Positions 1 through 9,073 are shown, numbered from the stretch's first letter. The stretch is 15,215 bases of DNA from an uncultured Collinsella sp. (GCA_900548495.1 URKT01000049.1:1-15215), one strand, 5' to 3'. Translations and numbers: made by a program. Notes: generated from the letters alone by a model not told the origin.

Positions 1-1
1 C

Positions 2-2926
2 CGCCGGTTCCGTGCCGTGTACCGCCGCGACGCGGGTGAGGGCGCGCTGCAGGCTGCGCTCAAGCAGCTTGCCGAAGACGTCGAGGCTGCGGTTCGCGAT
101 GGCGTGAACATCGTGGTGCTGAGCGATCGCGCCGGAGCGGGCGAGGTGCCCGTGCCGTCGCTGCTCGCCGTGGGCTGCGTGCACAACCACCTGATCCGTG
201 CCGGCGTGCGCACCTTTGCCGATATCGTGGTGGAGTGCGGCGATGCCGTGTCTCCGCACGACTTTGCGGCGCTGGTGGGCTACTCCGCAAGCGGCATCTA
301 CCCGTACAACGCGCATGCGTGCATCCGCAATCTGGCGGCACGCGGCGACCTGGACGTGACGGCCGAGCAGGGCATCGCCAATTACAACAAGGCCGCGACG
401 GCGGGCATCGTCTCCATCATGTCCAAGATGGGCATCTCCACGGTGCAGAGCTACCACTCCGCGCAGATCTTCGAGGCCGTGGGCTTTACGCCGGAGTTCG
501 TCAACGCGTACTTCGCCGGCACGGTGAGCCGTGTGGGCGGTATGGGTGTCGAGGATGTCGAACGCGAGCAAAATGAGCGCTATGACGCCGCGCTTGCTAT
601 CCTTAAGAGCCCGGCTCCCGATCAGCTGCCCACGTTGGGCCTGACCAAGTGGCGCCCGCTCGGCGGCGAGGATCACCTCATCGATCCGCAGACTGTCTAC
701 TTGCTGCAGACCGCCTGCCGTGAGGACAGCTACGACACCTTTAAGGAGTACAGCGCCCGCCTGCGCCGCACCGGCCGTGCCGTGCGCCTGCGCGACCTGC
801 TGGACTTTGATGCCAGCGGCCGCACTCCGGTGGCACTCGACGAGGTCGAGCCCGCGCTCAACATCGTCCGCCGCTTTAACACCGGCGCCATGTCGTACGG
901 CTCCATCAGCAAGGAAGCACACGAGTGCATGGCCATCGCCATGAACCGCCTGCATGGCCGTTCCAACTCCGGCGAGGGCGGCGAGGACCCGCGCCGCGAG
1001 ACCCCGCTGGCTAACGGTGACTCCAAGAACTCCGCGATCAAGCAGGTAGCAAGTGCGCGATTTGGCGTGACGAGCCGCTACCTGTGCAGCGCCTTCGAGA
1101 TTCAGATCAAGATGGCCCAGGGCGCCAAGCCCGGCGAGGGCGGCCACCTGCCCGGCAAGAAGGTCTACCCATGGATTGCCGAGGTCCGTCAGTCCACGCC
1201 CGGCATCGGCCTGATCTCGCCTCCGCCGCACCACGACATCTACTCCATCGAGGACCTGGCAGAGCTGATCTTCGATCTTAAGAACGCCAACCCCGGCGCA
1301 CGCGTGTCGGTCAAGCTGGTCAGCGAGGCCGGCGTCGGCACCATCGCCACCGGTGTGGCCAAGGGTGCCGCCGACAAGATCTTGATCAGCGGCCACAACG
1401 GCGGCTCCGGTGCTGCGGCGCGCGATTCGATCTGGCACGCCGGTCTGCCGCTGGAGCTTGGCCTTGCCGAGGCTCAACAGACGTTGCTGCAAAACGGCCT
1501 GCGCTCGCGCGTGGTGCTCGAGGCCGACGGCAAGCTCATGGACGGTACCGATGTCGCCGTTGCCTGCCTGTTGGGTGCCGAGGAGTTTGGCTTTGCGACC
1601 ATGCCGCTCATCTCCATGGGCTGCCTCATGCAGCGCGACTGCCAGCAGGATACCTGCCCGGCCGGCATCGCTACGCAAAACTGCCGCCTGCGTCGCGGCT
1701 TCCGCGGCAAGCCAGAGCACGTCGAGCATTTTATGCTCTTTGTTGCCGAGCAGCTGCGTGAGGTCATGGCGAGCCTGGGCTTCCGCACCGTCGACGAGAT
1801 GGTCGGCCATCCCGAGTGCTTGCGCCAGATTGAGGTCCCGGGCAACCGCAAGGCCAACCTGCTCGATCTGTCGCCCGTGCTGGCGAGCGCGACCTGTGAG
1901 TTTGGTGCCCATATCCCGGGTGCCGACGGCCGTCACTTCCTGCCCCAGATGGCTGCGGACAGCGAGCTCGACAAGACGCTCGACTCCACGTTGTTTGTGC
2001 CCTATACGGCCGATGCCCGTGCGCACCTGCGCCTGATTCGCTTCCGCGCCGATATCGCCAACGTCAACCGCTGCGTGGGCACCATCTTGGGCAACGCGGT
2101 GACCAAGGCGCATCCCGAGGGCCTGCCCGCCGGCTCCATCACCATCGATTGCGATGGTTCGGCCGGTCAGAGCTTTGGCGCCTTCCTGCCGCGCGGCATT
2201 ACGCTCAACGTGTGCGGCGACGCCAACGACTACTTTGGCAAGGGCCTTTCGGGCGGCGAGGTGTCGGTGCGCCCCAACCCGCATGCGACCTACAAGTTCG
2301 ACGAGAACATCATCGTGGGCAACGTTGCGTTCTTTGGCGCTACGAGTGGCCGCGGCTTCATTAACGGCCTGGCCGGCCAGCGCTTTGGCGTACGCAACTC
2401 CGGTGCCACGGTGGTGGTCGAGGGCTGCGGCAACCATGGCTGCGAGTACATGACGGGCGGTCTGGCGCTCATCTTGGGCGAGGTCGGGCAGAACTTCGCC
2501 GCAGGTATGACGGGTGGCGTGGCTTATGTCTTCGATCAGTACGGCACGCTCGATGCCCGCGTGAACCACGAGAGCGTTGAGCTCAAGGCCCCGACGGCCG
2601 GCGAGCTGGCGCAGATTCGTGCGCTCATCCAGGAGCACGTGGACGCGACTCAGAGCCCGCGCGGCATTAAGCTACTCTACAGCTTTGAGACGATGAGCAA
2701 ACACTTTGTGAAGGTCATTCCGACCGAGTACGAGCGCGTGCTGGCGATTGTCGCCGCCGCCGAGGCCATCGGTAAGACGCATGCGCAGGCTGAGGAGCTG
2801 GCGTTTGACATTGTGACCGGTCGCGCGAGCGCCGCGGATGTCGCTCGCTTTGATGTCGCGGGCGGTACTGCGGGTGCTGTGCCCGTGGCTGCCAGCCCTT
2901 TTGCTTCGACCAAGAAGGAGGCGTAA
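2..2926 (+). CDS. gltB: Glutamate synthase (NADPH) large subunit, 5'-truncated by window edge
   Basis: Large (alpha) subunit of GOGAT. It transfers the glutamine amide nitrogen to 2-oxoglutarate to give two glutamates, for cytosolic ammonia assimilation. The frame is open to the window edge, so the GTG at 17 is not the true start. The family is about 1500 residues; roughly 970 are present, and the N-terminal class-II glutaminase domain is missing. Counting from the GTG at 17, the central domain comes first (motif LSDRAGAG). The FMN-binding synthase domain follows, with PGEGGHLPGKK near residue 372, SPPPHHDIYS and GHNGGSGA. The 3Fe-4S cysteines are C536, C542 and C547 (C-x5-C-x4-C). The C-terminal GXGXG beta-helix domain runs from about 690 to 890, with GQSFGAF and YFGKGLSGGE. 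The stop lies 5 nt before the gltD ATG, and the gltD ribosome binding site is inside the end of this gene, so the two are almost certainly cotranscribed. Family assignment is secure. Confidence 0.97.
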   Translation, partial: RRFRAVYRRDAGEGALQAALKQLAEDVEAAVRDGVNIVVLSDRAGAGEVPVPSLLAVGCVHNHLIRAGVRTFADIVVECGDAVSPHDFAALVGYSASGIYPYNAHACIRNLAARGDLDVTAEQGIANYNKAATAGIVSIMSKMGISTVQSYHSAQIFEAVGFTPEFVNAYFAGTVSRVGGMGVEDVEREQNERYDAALAILKSPAPDQLPTLGLTKWRPLGGEDHLIDPQTVYLLQTACREDSYDTFKEYSARLRRTGRAVRLRDLLDFDASGRTPVALDEVEPALNIVRRFNTGAMSYGSISKEAHECMAIAMNRLHGRSNSGEGGEDPRRETPLANGDSKNSAIKQVASARFGVTSRYLCSAFEIQIKMAQGAKPGEGGHLPGKKVYPWIAEVRQSTPGIGLISPPPHHDIYSIEDLAELIFDLKNANPGARVSVKLVSEAGVGTIATGVAKGAADKILISGHNGGSGAAARDSIWHAGLPLELGLAEAQQTLLQNGLRSRVVLEADGKLMDGTDVAVACLLGAEEFGFATMPLISMGCLMQRDCQQDTCPAGIATQNCRLRRGFRGKPEHVEHFMLFVAEQLREVMASLGFRTVDEMVGHPECLRQIEVPGNRKANLLDLSPVLASATCEFGAHIPGADGRHFLPQMAADSELDKTLDSTLFVPYTADARAHLRLIRFRADIANVNRCVGTILGNAVTKAHPEGLPAGSITIDCDGSAGQSFGAFLPRGITLNVCGDANDYFGKGLSGGEVSVRPNPHATYKFDENIIVGNVAFFGATSGRGFINGLAGQRFGVRNSGATVVVEGCGNHGCEYMTGGLALILGEVGQNFAAGMTGGVAYVFDQYGTLDARVNHESVELKAPTAGELAQIRALIQEHVDATQSPRGIKLLYSFETMSKHFVKVIPTEYERVLAIVAAAEAIGKTHAQAEELAFDIVTGRASAADVARFDVAGGTAGAVPVAASPFASTKKEA

Positions 2927-2931
2927 GTGCC

Positions 2932-4413
<1,482 letters not shown>

Positions 4414-4415
4414 AG

Positions 4416-4471
4416 TAGTCATTTAAGAACGTCCCCAATGACTAGTCATTTTTTGTCTAGTCGTTGGGGAC
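4416..4471 (+). terminator. Strong hairpin after gltD (terminator and/or GTCCCC-type intergenic palindrome)
   Basis: GTCCCCAATGACTAG (4431-4445) pairs with CTAGTCGTTGGGGAC (4457-4471): 15 bp with one T-G wobble and an 11-nt T-rich loop. A competing stem is possible between TAGTCATT (4416-4423) and AATGACTA (4437-4444), followed closely by six Ts (4449-4454). That would look like a standard intrinsic terminator for gltBD. The long stem itself has no T-run after it. The GTCCCCAATG decamer recurs at 9204-9213, suggesting a dispersed repeat family. Confidence 0.6.
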
Positions 4472-4766
4472 ACTCTTTGCGACCGATTTGTTCGTTTGTC
4501 GACGTACGGGTGTTCATTTGTCGACTTCTTGGGCTGTGGTCACCTGTTGTTTCTGTGGTGGCTGTGGGTATCTGGCTCAAAAGGACGGGTTGGCCGTCTA
4601 TGTTTACCTGCGATTTTGTTGCGGTGCGCATTTTCGGTCAAGCTTTTAGTCAAGTGTTTGGTCAGCATCTGGTTTGCAGCCGGAGGCCTATTTTGCCCGC
4701 GCTGGTCGTGGCTGCCCACCCTCCTCGTAAGCTCAAATTGAGGTCCATCAGTTTGAGGAGGATGCC
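4472..4766 (+). other. Intergenic stretch with no convincing gene
   Basis: This T-rich, lower-GC stretch separates the post-gltD hairpin from the next gene. Short open frames overlap one another in several phases, have no ribosome binding site and look like chance. It contains three imperfect 12-nt repeats (GGTCAAGCTTTT, AGTCAAGTGTTT, GGTCAGCATCTG; 4636-4671) and a repeated TTTGTCGAC near 4494 and 4517. The last 50 nt form a leader hairpin described separately. A promoter for the next gene should be here, but I could not place one with confidence. Confidence 0.5.
4720..4761 (+). promoter_or_regulatory. Leader hairpin overlapping the ribosome binding site of the 235-aa protein
   Basis: CTCAAATTGA (4732-4741) pairs with TCAGTTTGAG (4748-4757): 10 bp, one wobble, 6-nt loop GGTCCA. 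The last three bases of the stem are the first three of the ribosome binding site GAGGAGG (4755-4761), five bases before the ATG at 4767. In addition, CCTCCTC (4720-4726) is exactly complementary to the whole site. Either fold would limit ribosome access. Translational control is an inference. Confidence 0.45.
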
Positions 4767-5474
4767 ATGACTGATCACGCTTTAGACCGAGCGCAGCTAG
4801 CCGAAGCCGTCGGCAACGATATTGCCGACATGGCCCATTTTTGGATGCTGCGGAAGTTCCAGTTTTTGGAGCCGGCGCGCGAACAGTTCGAGATCATTGT
4901 CGACCCGTGGCTCAGCTATTGCACCGAGCCTTCGCAAAACGAAATCATGGCCTACAACATGGCATTTACCGATTGGCTGCTCTTCGAGCGCCCCTATCGC
5001 CATGGCAAGACGCTGCTCGAGCTGTATGTTGAAGAGCCGCCGACATCGCTTTCGCCTGCCTCGCTCAAGCGGCTCGAGCAGGTACGCGACACGCAGTATT
5101 TCTCGCGCTTTGGCATTTTGGACAAGGATCCTGCGACTGGTATGGTCGCGCTGAAGGACACGCGCGCCGACCGTCGCTTTGATGTCTACGACCCGCATAT
5201 CGTGCAAAAGGAGCATTGGAGCGACGGAGCGATTGCGGTGCGCCTCGCCTGCGTCGACGATGTCTGGCTGACGGCGGGACAACTCTATCTGTATGACATC
5301 GCACGCCTGAGTGACACGGCGGTCGATGGGCCTGGTGCGGTGCATCCGGAGGACCTGCAGGATGGCTTTGACACCTCGTGCATCAGTTTCTTCTTGCGTC
5401 TGGTCCGCGACATCATGGGCGCCCAGGGGCGGTACGTAAAGTCGCTCAACATCTACGAGCAGGAGTGGGAGTAG
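4767..5474 (+). CDS. Conserved-looking hypothetical protein, 235 aa
   Basis: I do not recognise a named family with certainty. The protein is acidic, soluble and rich in aromatic residues, with no signal peptide or membrane segment. The N-terminal half is likely helical. It contains FTDWLLFERPYRHGKTLLELY (about residues 68-88), which resembles the 'F.xWxLFDRPLxxGxTxLELF' stretch I associate with proteins that often carry a C-terminal SEC-C zinc motif, but no SEC-C cysteines are present here. The middle region (about 105-150) has FSRFGILDKDPATGMVALKD, suggestive of a beta-barrel fold. The start is well supported by GAGGAGG at 4755-4761, five bases before the ATG. Codon use is GC-biased like a resident gene. 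It lies downstream of gltBD but is separated by 353 nt and a hairpin, so it is probably its own transcription unit. Palindromic array A begins 37 nt after its stop. Confidence 0.85.
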   Translation: MTDHALDRAQLAEAVGNDIADMAHFWMLRKFQFLEPAREQFEIIVDPWLSYCTEPSQNEIMAYNMAFTDWLLFERPYRHGKTLLELYVEEPPTSLSPASLKRLEQVRDTQYFSRFGILDKDPATGMVALKDTRADRRFDVYDPHIVQKEHWSDGAIAVRLACVDDVWLTAGQLYLYDIARLSDTAVDGPGAVHPEDLQDGFDTSCISFFLRLVRDIMGAQGRYVKSLNIYEQEWE

Positions 5475-5511
5475 GGGATGTTTCTGGTGTCGCTCTGCTG
5501 CCCCTGACTTT

Positions 5512-5729
5512 GTCTCAATCTGTAACGTTTAGGGACAAAAAACCGGTCTACCTGTTACAGATTGAGACGAACGCTTGGGCGCCGCTGGTTTGTCTAAATC
5601 TGTAACGTTTGGGGGGCTGGAGAACGTCTAACTGTTACAGATCGAGACAAAGGTTGGACGCGGTGTCGAAAGATCTCGATCTGTAACATCTAGCGGCCAA
5701 AAATCGGTCTTCCTGTTACAGATCAAGAC
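5512..5729. repeat. Palindromic repeat array A, three units
   Basis: There are three 57-nt units at 5512-5568, 5592-5648 and 5673-5729. Each has a 15-nt left arm, a 27-nt core and a 15-nt right arm. The arms are GTCTCAATCTGTAAC / GTTACAGATTGAGAC (perfect, unit 1), GTCTAAATCTGTAAC / GTTACAGATCGAGAC (unit 2) and ATCTCGATCTGTAAC / GTTACAGATCAAGAC (unit 3). The gaps between units are 23 and 24 nt, so units start every 80 then 81 bp. Cores and gaps are mostly unrelated in sequence, apart from a few conserved bases next to the arms (GTTTAG or ATCTAG on the left). Unit 1 carries a paired change (G to A in the left arm, C to T in the right arm) that keeps the palindrome. The array ends just before the nuclease gene. 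Confidence 0.93.
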
Positions 5730-5755
5730 ATTTGCCAGCGGAGGCAACAGCGGCG

Positions 5756-6826
5756 ATGGTCCATTTGTTTGACGTGGTGGTGATGAAAGTGTCTAATACC
5801 GTTCTCAAACACAAACATGCGACTCGCAACACGTTGGCGCGGAATAGGATGCTCGCGCGGCTCACGGAGACGGCCAAGCAAGGTGCGCTGCTTGCAACGC
5901 ATGACAATACCGAGCTCATGTGGCTGCGACGCCATGTTGGAACCGACGATATCGCGGAGCCCGAGCCGTACCTGTTCTGTTTTCAGCATGATTGGGATGC
6001 ATTGACGCCGGCAGAGCGAGCGCTGAGGACTATCAAAGGGCTTGCGGAATTTCATCCCGATTGGGCGTTTTGGGGTTATGACGCGGCACTTTTGTGGGGT
6101 CTGGAGGTGCCGAATGATCTGCTTGGGCCGCGTTTTCTTGTTAAGACGGGTTGTTCGGTGACGTTGAGCAGCGGGTGCAGGTTGTTGCGTCCACAGATGG
6201 CGGGCGCGCTCGAGCGTGTTGATGGCGTGCGGGTGACGTCGTTTTGGCGCACGGTGGAGGATTGCTTGCTGCGTGCGCCGTTCTCCTACGGGTTGGCGAT
6301 TGCCGATTCTGCACTGCGGGCGAAAGGCGTATCACGTTGGGATTTGTGCGAGCGCCTCCGCGCCGATTGCGAGGGCAGGCGAGGGTATCGCAGGGCACAG
6401 GTGATTGCGTCGTATGCGGACGGGCTGTCCGAAAACGGCGGCGAGTCTCGGTTCCGAGCGTTCTTTATTGCGTACGGCTTTCCAGTTCCGGAGCTGCAGG
6501 TGGAGTTTCGCGACCCGCTCGATCCGAGCCAGGCGTTTCGCGTCGACTATTTTTGGCGGCTCATGGACGGGACGTGTGTCATCGGCGAGCTCGACGGAAA
6601 GGGGAAGTACACCTTGCAGAACGGCGAGGGTCGGGAGTCGGTCGGCCCATTCGTGGCAGAACGTCAGCGAGAGTCCCATCTGACGATGCTCGGGCACAAG
6701 GTGCTTCGGTTTACGTTTGATGAACTCAAGAACCCGGGGAAGCTGGCTGAAAAGATGAGGTTGGCGGGTATTCCGCGACGGCCCGATTTGGCTGAGGAGT
6801 GGAGACGTCAGTGGTATGGGCGCTGA
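5756..6826 (+). CDS. Putative DUF559/Vsr-like PD-(D/E)XK nuclease-fold protein
   Basis: This 356-residue protein resembles the actinobacterial group with an N-terminal AbiEi-like or otherwise variable region and a C-terminal endonuclease-like domain. I recognise the group from layout, not from a search. The C-terminal domain has ESRFRAFFIAYGFPVPELQ (E230), RVDYFW (D264), IGELDGKGKY (E278, D280, K282), then a basic helix and LGHKVLRFTFDEL. This order of E, D, ExDGK fits the PD-(D/E)XK fold of DUF559/Vsr relatives, some of which are degraded nucleases. The open frame extends upstream to a TTG at 5732. I prefer the ATG at 5756 because GGAGG (5740-5744) precedes it by 11 nt and the TTG lies right at the end of the last repeat unit. 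The ATG at 5783 is a weaker alternative. GC content and codon use look lower and less biased than in gltBD or copA, suggesting acquisition. Palindromic arrays flank it on both sides (end of A 26 nt before, start of B 8 nt after). Confidence 0.75.
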   Translation: MVHLFDVVVMKVSNTVLKHKHATRNTLARNRMLARLTETAKQGALLATHDNTELMWLRRHVGTDDIAEPEPYLFCFQHDWDALTPAERALRTIKGLAEFHPDWAFWGYDAALLWGLEVPNDLLGPRFLVKTGCSVTLSSGCRLLRPQMAGALERVDGVRVTSFWRTVEDCLLRAPFSYGLAIADSALRAKGVSRWDLCERLRADCEGRRGYRRAQVIASYADGLSENGGESRFRAFFIAYGFPVPELQVEFRDPLDPSQAFRVDYFWRLMDGTCVIGELDGKGKYTLQNGEGRESVGPFVAERQRESHLTMLGHKVLRFTFDELKNPGKLAEKMRLAGIPRRPDLAEEWRRQWYGR

Positions 6827-6834
6827 GAGGTTTT

Positions 6835-6972
6835 GTCTCGATCTGTAACGTTTAGAAGTTGTTTGAGTTCGTAATTGTTACAGATCGAGACAAACCGGTG
6901 AAACGTCGACCGAATGTCTCGATCTGTAACATCAGGGGGCCCAATAACCCTGTACCTGTTACAGATCGAGAC
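6835..6972. repeat. Palindromic repeat array B, two units
   Basis: Units at 6835-6891 and 6916-6972 both have the exact consensus arms GTCTCGATCTGTAAC and GTTACAGATCGAGAC with 27-nt cores, a 24-nt gap and an 81-bp period. In unit 1 the inverted arms extend outward by three more bases (TTT / AAA). The array starts 8 nt after the nuclease stop codon and ends 149 nt before the amidohydrolase start. The second core has an internal CAGGG / CCCTG that could form its own small stem. Confidence 0.93.
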
Positions 6973-7121
6973 ATTCCCCTGATGTTGCTGGGGTGGGGCT
7001 GCAACGTATTCCGTCCCCCACATCCCCTCTTCCCTCCGTTAACCGATGCGTCTGCAGCAATCAAGCGGGACTAGGTAATAATGGACAAATGTTCAAGTTA
7101 ATCGTGAAGGAGGAGCTCGAT

Positions 7122-8492
7122 ATGGCGTCTGCTGATCGTTCTACATTGTTTATCAATGCGACCATTCTGGATGGTTCGGAGCATATGGAGCCGCAACCCG
7201 ATATGGCCGTGGCCGTTGAGCGCGGTGTCATCACATGGATGGGGCCGAGTGCTGTGGCGCAGGCGCCCGCGGGTGCCGAGGTTATCGACCTGGGTGGTGC
7301 GTATCTCATGCCCGGTCTCATCAATATGCACGTGCATCTGTGCGGTTCGGGCAAGCCGGTTTCGGCGGGCGATGCGGGCGCGCTGATGAAGAAGCTCGAT
7401 AATCCCGTGGGGCGCGCCATCGTGCGCCATATTCTTAAGGGCAGCGCCCAACAACAACTGGCAAGCGGCGTGACCACGGTGCGCGGCGCGGGCGACCCAC
7501 TGTTTGCCGACATCGCCGTTCGTAATGCTATCGATGCCGGCAAGTATCAAGGTCCTCGCCTGGTGGCGCCGGGAACGGGCGTCACGGTGCCGGGCGGCCA
7601 TGGTGCGGGCCTGTTCGCCCAGGTGGCCAACAGTCCCGCCGAGGCAGCCGAACAGGTGCGCGACCTGTATGTGCGCGGTGCCGACGTCATTAAGCTGTTC
7701 GTAACGGGCGGCGTATTCGATGCGACCGAGGTGGGCGAGCCGGGCGTGCTGCGTATGCCGGTGGAGGTTGCCACGGCGGCATGCAAGGCGGCGCACGATA
7801 TGGGCCTTCCGGTTATGGCCCATGTCGAGAGTACCGAGGGCGTGAAGGCCGCGCTTGAGGCCGGCGTTGACACGATTGAGCACGGCGCTCCGTTGACACC
7901 CGAGATCTTGGAGCTGTACCGTGGCGCCGCGGGCACGCAGCTCGAGGGGCGTGCTCCGAGTGTGACCTGCACTATCAGCCCGGCGCTGCCGTTTGTATTG
8001 CTCGACCCGGAAAAGACCCATTCGACTGACACGCAAAAGAAGAACGGCGATATCGTGTGCTCGGGTATTATCGAGAGCGCTCGTGCCGCACTGGAAGCTG
8101 GCGTTAAGGTGGGCCTTGGCACGGACTCGAGCTGCCCGTTCGTGACGCAGTACGACATGTGGCGTGAGGTGGCCTATTTTGCCAAGTATGTCGGCGTGAG
8201 CAACGCCTTCGCGCTGCATACAGCTACGCAAGTCAATGCTGAGCTGCTGGGGCTGGGCGGCGAGACCGGCACAATTGAGTGCGGCAAGGCTGCCGATATC
8301 TTGGTGACGCGCGAGAACCCGCTCGATGACCTGTGCGCTCTGCGTGAGCCGATGCACGTGATGTGTCGCGGCGATCTGGTGCGCAAGCTCAAGGTGAAGC
8401 GCATCCTCGAGGTGGACGCCGAGCTCGACGCGATTATGGCCATGCCTGCCGAGGCGTTGGCCGAGGAGCTTGCCCGCGATGGCGTGGCGTAA
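7122..8492 (+). CDS. Metal-dependent amidohydrolase (imidazolonepropionase/prolidase-like, peptidase M38 type)
   Basis: This 456-residue cytosolic hydrolase belongs to the amidohydrolase superfamily. Members of this branch hydrolyse cyclic amides or Xaa-Pro type dipeptides using one or two divalent metals. The N-terminal beta-sandwich strand (TLFINATILDG) leads into the TIM barrel with the H-x-H metal motif H70/H72 in PGLINMHVHL. K191 in VIKLFVTGG is the candidate carbamylated lysine. H234 (MAHVES), H254 (TIEHGAP) and D335 (LGTDSS) complete the metal site. The C-terminal GTIECGKAADILV is typical of the family. The frame is open upstream to 6993, but AAGGAGGAG at 7107-7115 sits six bases before the ATG at 7122, and the upstream residues are low-complexity and match no family start. 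The exact substrate cannot be read from sequence. It is apparently a single-gene unit ending at the bidirectional terminator. Confidence 0.9.
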   Translation: MASADRSTLFINATILDGSEHMEPQPDMAVAVERGVITWMGPSAVAQAPAGAEVIDLGGAYLMPGLINMHVHLCGSGKPVSAGDAGALMKKLDNPVGRAIVRHILKGSAQQQLASGVTTVRGAGDPLFADIAVRNAIDAGKYQGPRLVAPGTGVTVPGGHGAGLFAQVANSPAEAAEQVRDLYVRGADVIKLFVTGGVFDATEVGEPGVLRMPVEVATAACKAAHDMGLPVMAHVESTEGVKAALEAGVDTIEHGAPLTPEILELYRGAAGTQLEGRAPSVTCTISPALPFVLLDPEKTHSTDTQKKNGDIVCSGIIESARAALEAGVKVGLGTDSSCPFVTQYDMWREVAYFAKYVGVSNAFALHTATQVNAELLGLGGETGTIECGKAADILVTRENPLDDLCALREPMHVMCRGDLVRKLKVKRILEVDAELDAIMAMPAEALAEELARDGVA

Positions 8493-8542
8493 GCGCGCGA
8501 TATGGTGATGCGACAAAGGGACAATCCTTTTGTCATAATCAG

Positions 8543-8579
8543 AAAAAGCCGAGGTCCCAGTGCGAGGCCTCGGCTTTTA
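8543..8579. terminator. Bidirectional intrinsic terminator
   Basis: AAAAGCCGAGG (8544-8554) and CCTCGGCTTTT (8568-8578) form a perfect 11-bp stem with a 13-nt loop. On the + strand the stem ends in TTTT and closes the amidohydrolase gene. Read on the - strand it also ends in a T-run and closes the zinc-ribbon gene, whose stop is at 8600. The placement between convergent genes supports this. A weaker GACAAAGG / CCTTTTGTC dyad lies just before it at 8512-8534. Confidence 0.9.
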
Positions 8580-8599
8580 TTTGTCCCATGGTATGGCGG

Positions 8600-9073
8600 C
8601 TATGAGCGCGTCTCCATCTTGGCATGGCACTTGGGGCAGGTGACGCGGATCTTGCCTTTGCCCTTGGGAACGGAGAGCATCTGGCCGCAGTTGGGGCACT
8701 TAAGATAGGCCGTGGTCTTGCGGCCCTTCCACATCTTCTTGGCTGTGCGCTTGGCACGTTCAAAGTCTTCCTTGCTAGTACCGGCTGCGCGCGAGGCGTT
8801 GGCCGCTGCAGCTCCGCCGCCCAAGCTAGCTACAAACTTGCCCAAGCCGGGTACGTTTGCAGTCGCGGCGACAAAGGCCTCGTTCTCCTTGTGACGTGCG
8901 TCGATATTTTTGGACAGGCCGCGCAGCACGCCAATCACGATTACGGCGATGGCAATCCAGCTGAGCCACTGGATGCGGGCTATCGATCCGATCATCGCGA
9001 TGACGATGCCGGCAAAACCCATCACGATGGTGAGTTCATCGGCACCATTGCGACCCTTCATAAAGTCATTCAT
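8600..9073 (-). CDS. Small membrane protein with C-terminal zinc ribbon
   Basis: This 157-residue protein has unknown function. Two hydrophobic helices near the N-terminus (about 14-32 and 36-50) suggest a hairpin membrane anchor. A charged and then Ala/Gly-rich linker follows, and then a C-terminal zinc ribbon with C126, C129, C146 and C149 in KCPNCG and TCPKCH, separated by a basic loop (PKGKGK). The ribbon should face the cytosol or wall depending on topology, which I cannot settle. The frame extends upstream to 9103, but the ATG at 9073 has AAAGG about ten bases before it and gives a cleaner N-terminus. It points the same way as csoR but is separated from it by about 150 nt containing GGGGACAG-type repeats, so it is probably its own unit. 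The 3' end meets the bidirectional terminator. Confidence 0.85.
   Translation of the reverse strand: MNDFMKGRNGADELTIVMGFAGIVIAMIGSIARIQWLSWIAIAVIVIGVLRGLSKNIDARHKENEAFVAATANVPGLGKFVASLGGGAAAANASRAAGTSKEDFERAKRTAKKMWKGRKTTAYLKCPNCGQMLSVPKGKGKIRVTCPKCHAKMETRS

Noticed and set aside
4438..4770. 110-codon + strand open frame after gltD
   Set aside because: It begins inside the hairpin, has no ribosome binding site, overlaps other frames of similar length and has no recognisable features.
5512..5729. Integron attC sites
   Set aside because: There are no gene cassettes between units, no integrase, and no attC-type core consensus at the arm ends.
5732..5755. TTG at 5732 as start of the nuclease-like gene
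   Set aside because: It lies three bases after the last repeat arm with no ribosome binding site. GGAGG at 5740-5744 instead serves the ATG at 5756.
5512..6972. CRISPR array
   Set aside because: The 15-nt repeats alternate in orientation, the units are palindromic with a 27-nt core, each array has only two or three units, and no cas gene is present.
7054..7082. Promoter of the amidohydrolase with -10 AATAAT at 7077-7082
   Set aside because: The -10 is reasonable, but no acceptable -35 lies at the right spacing, so it was not listed.
6993..7121. N-terminal extension of the amidohydrolase
   Set aside because: A strong ribosome binding site precedes the ATG at 7122, and the extension does not resemble the family N-terminus.
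7098..8516. 472-codon open frame on the - strand
   Set aside because: It is antisense to the amidohydrolase, which has full motifs and a ribosome binding site.
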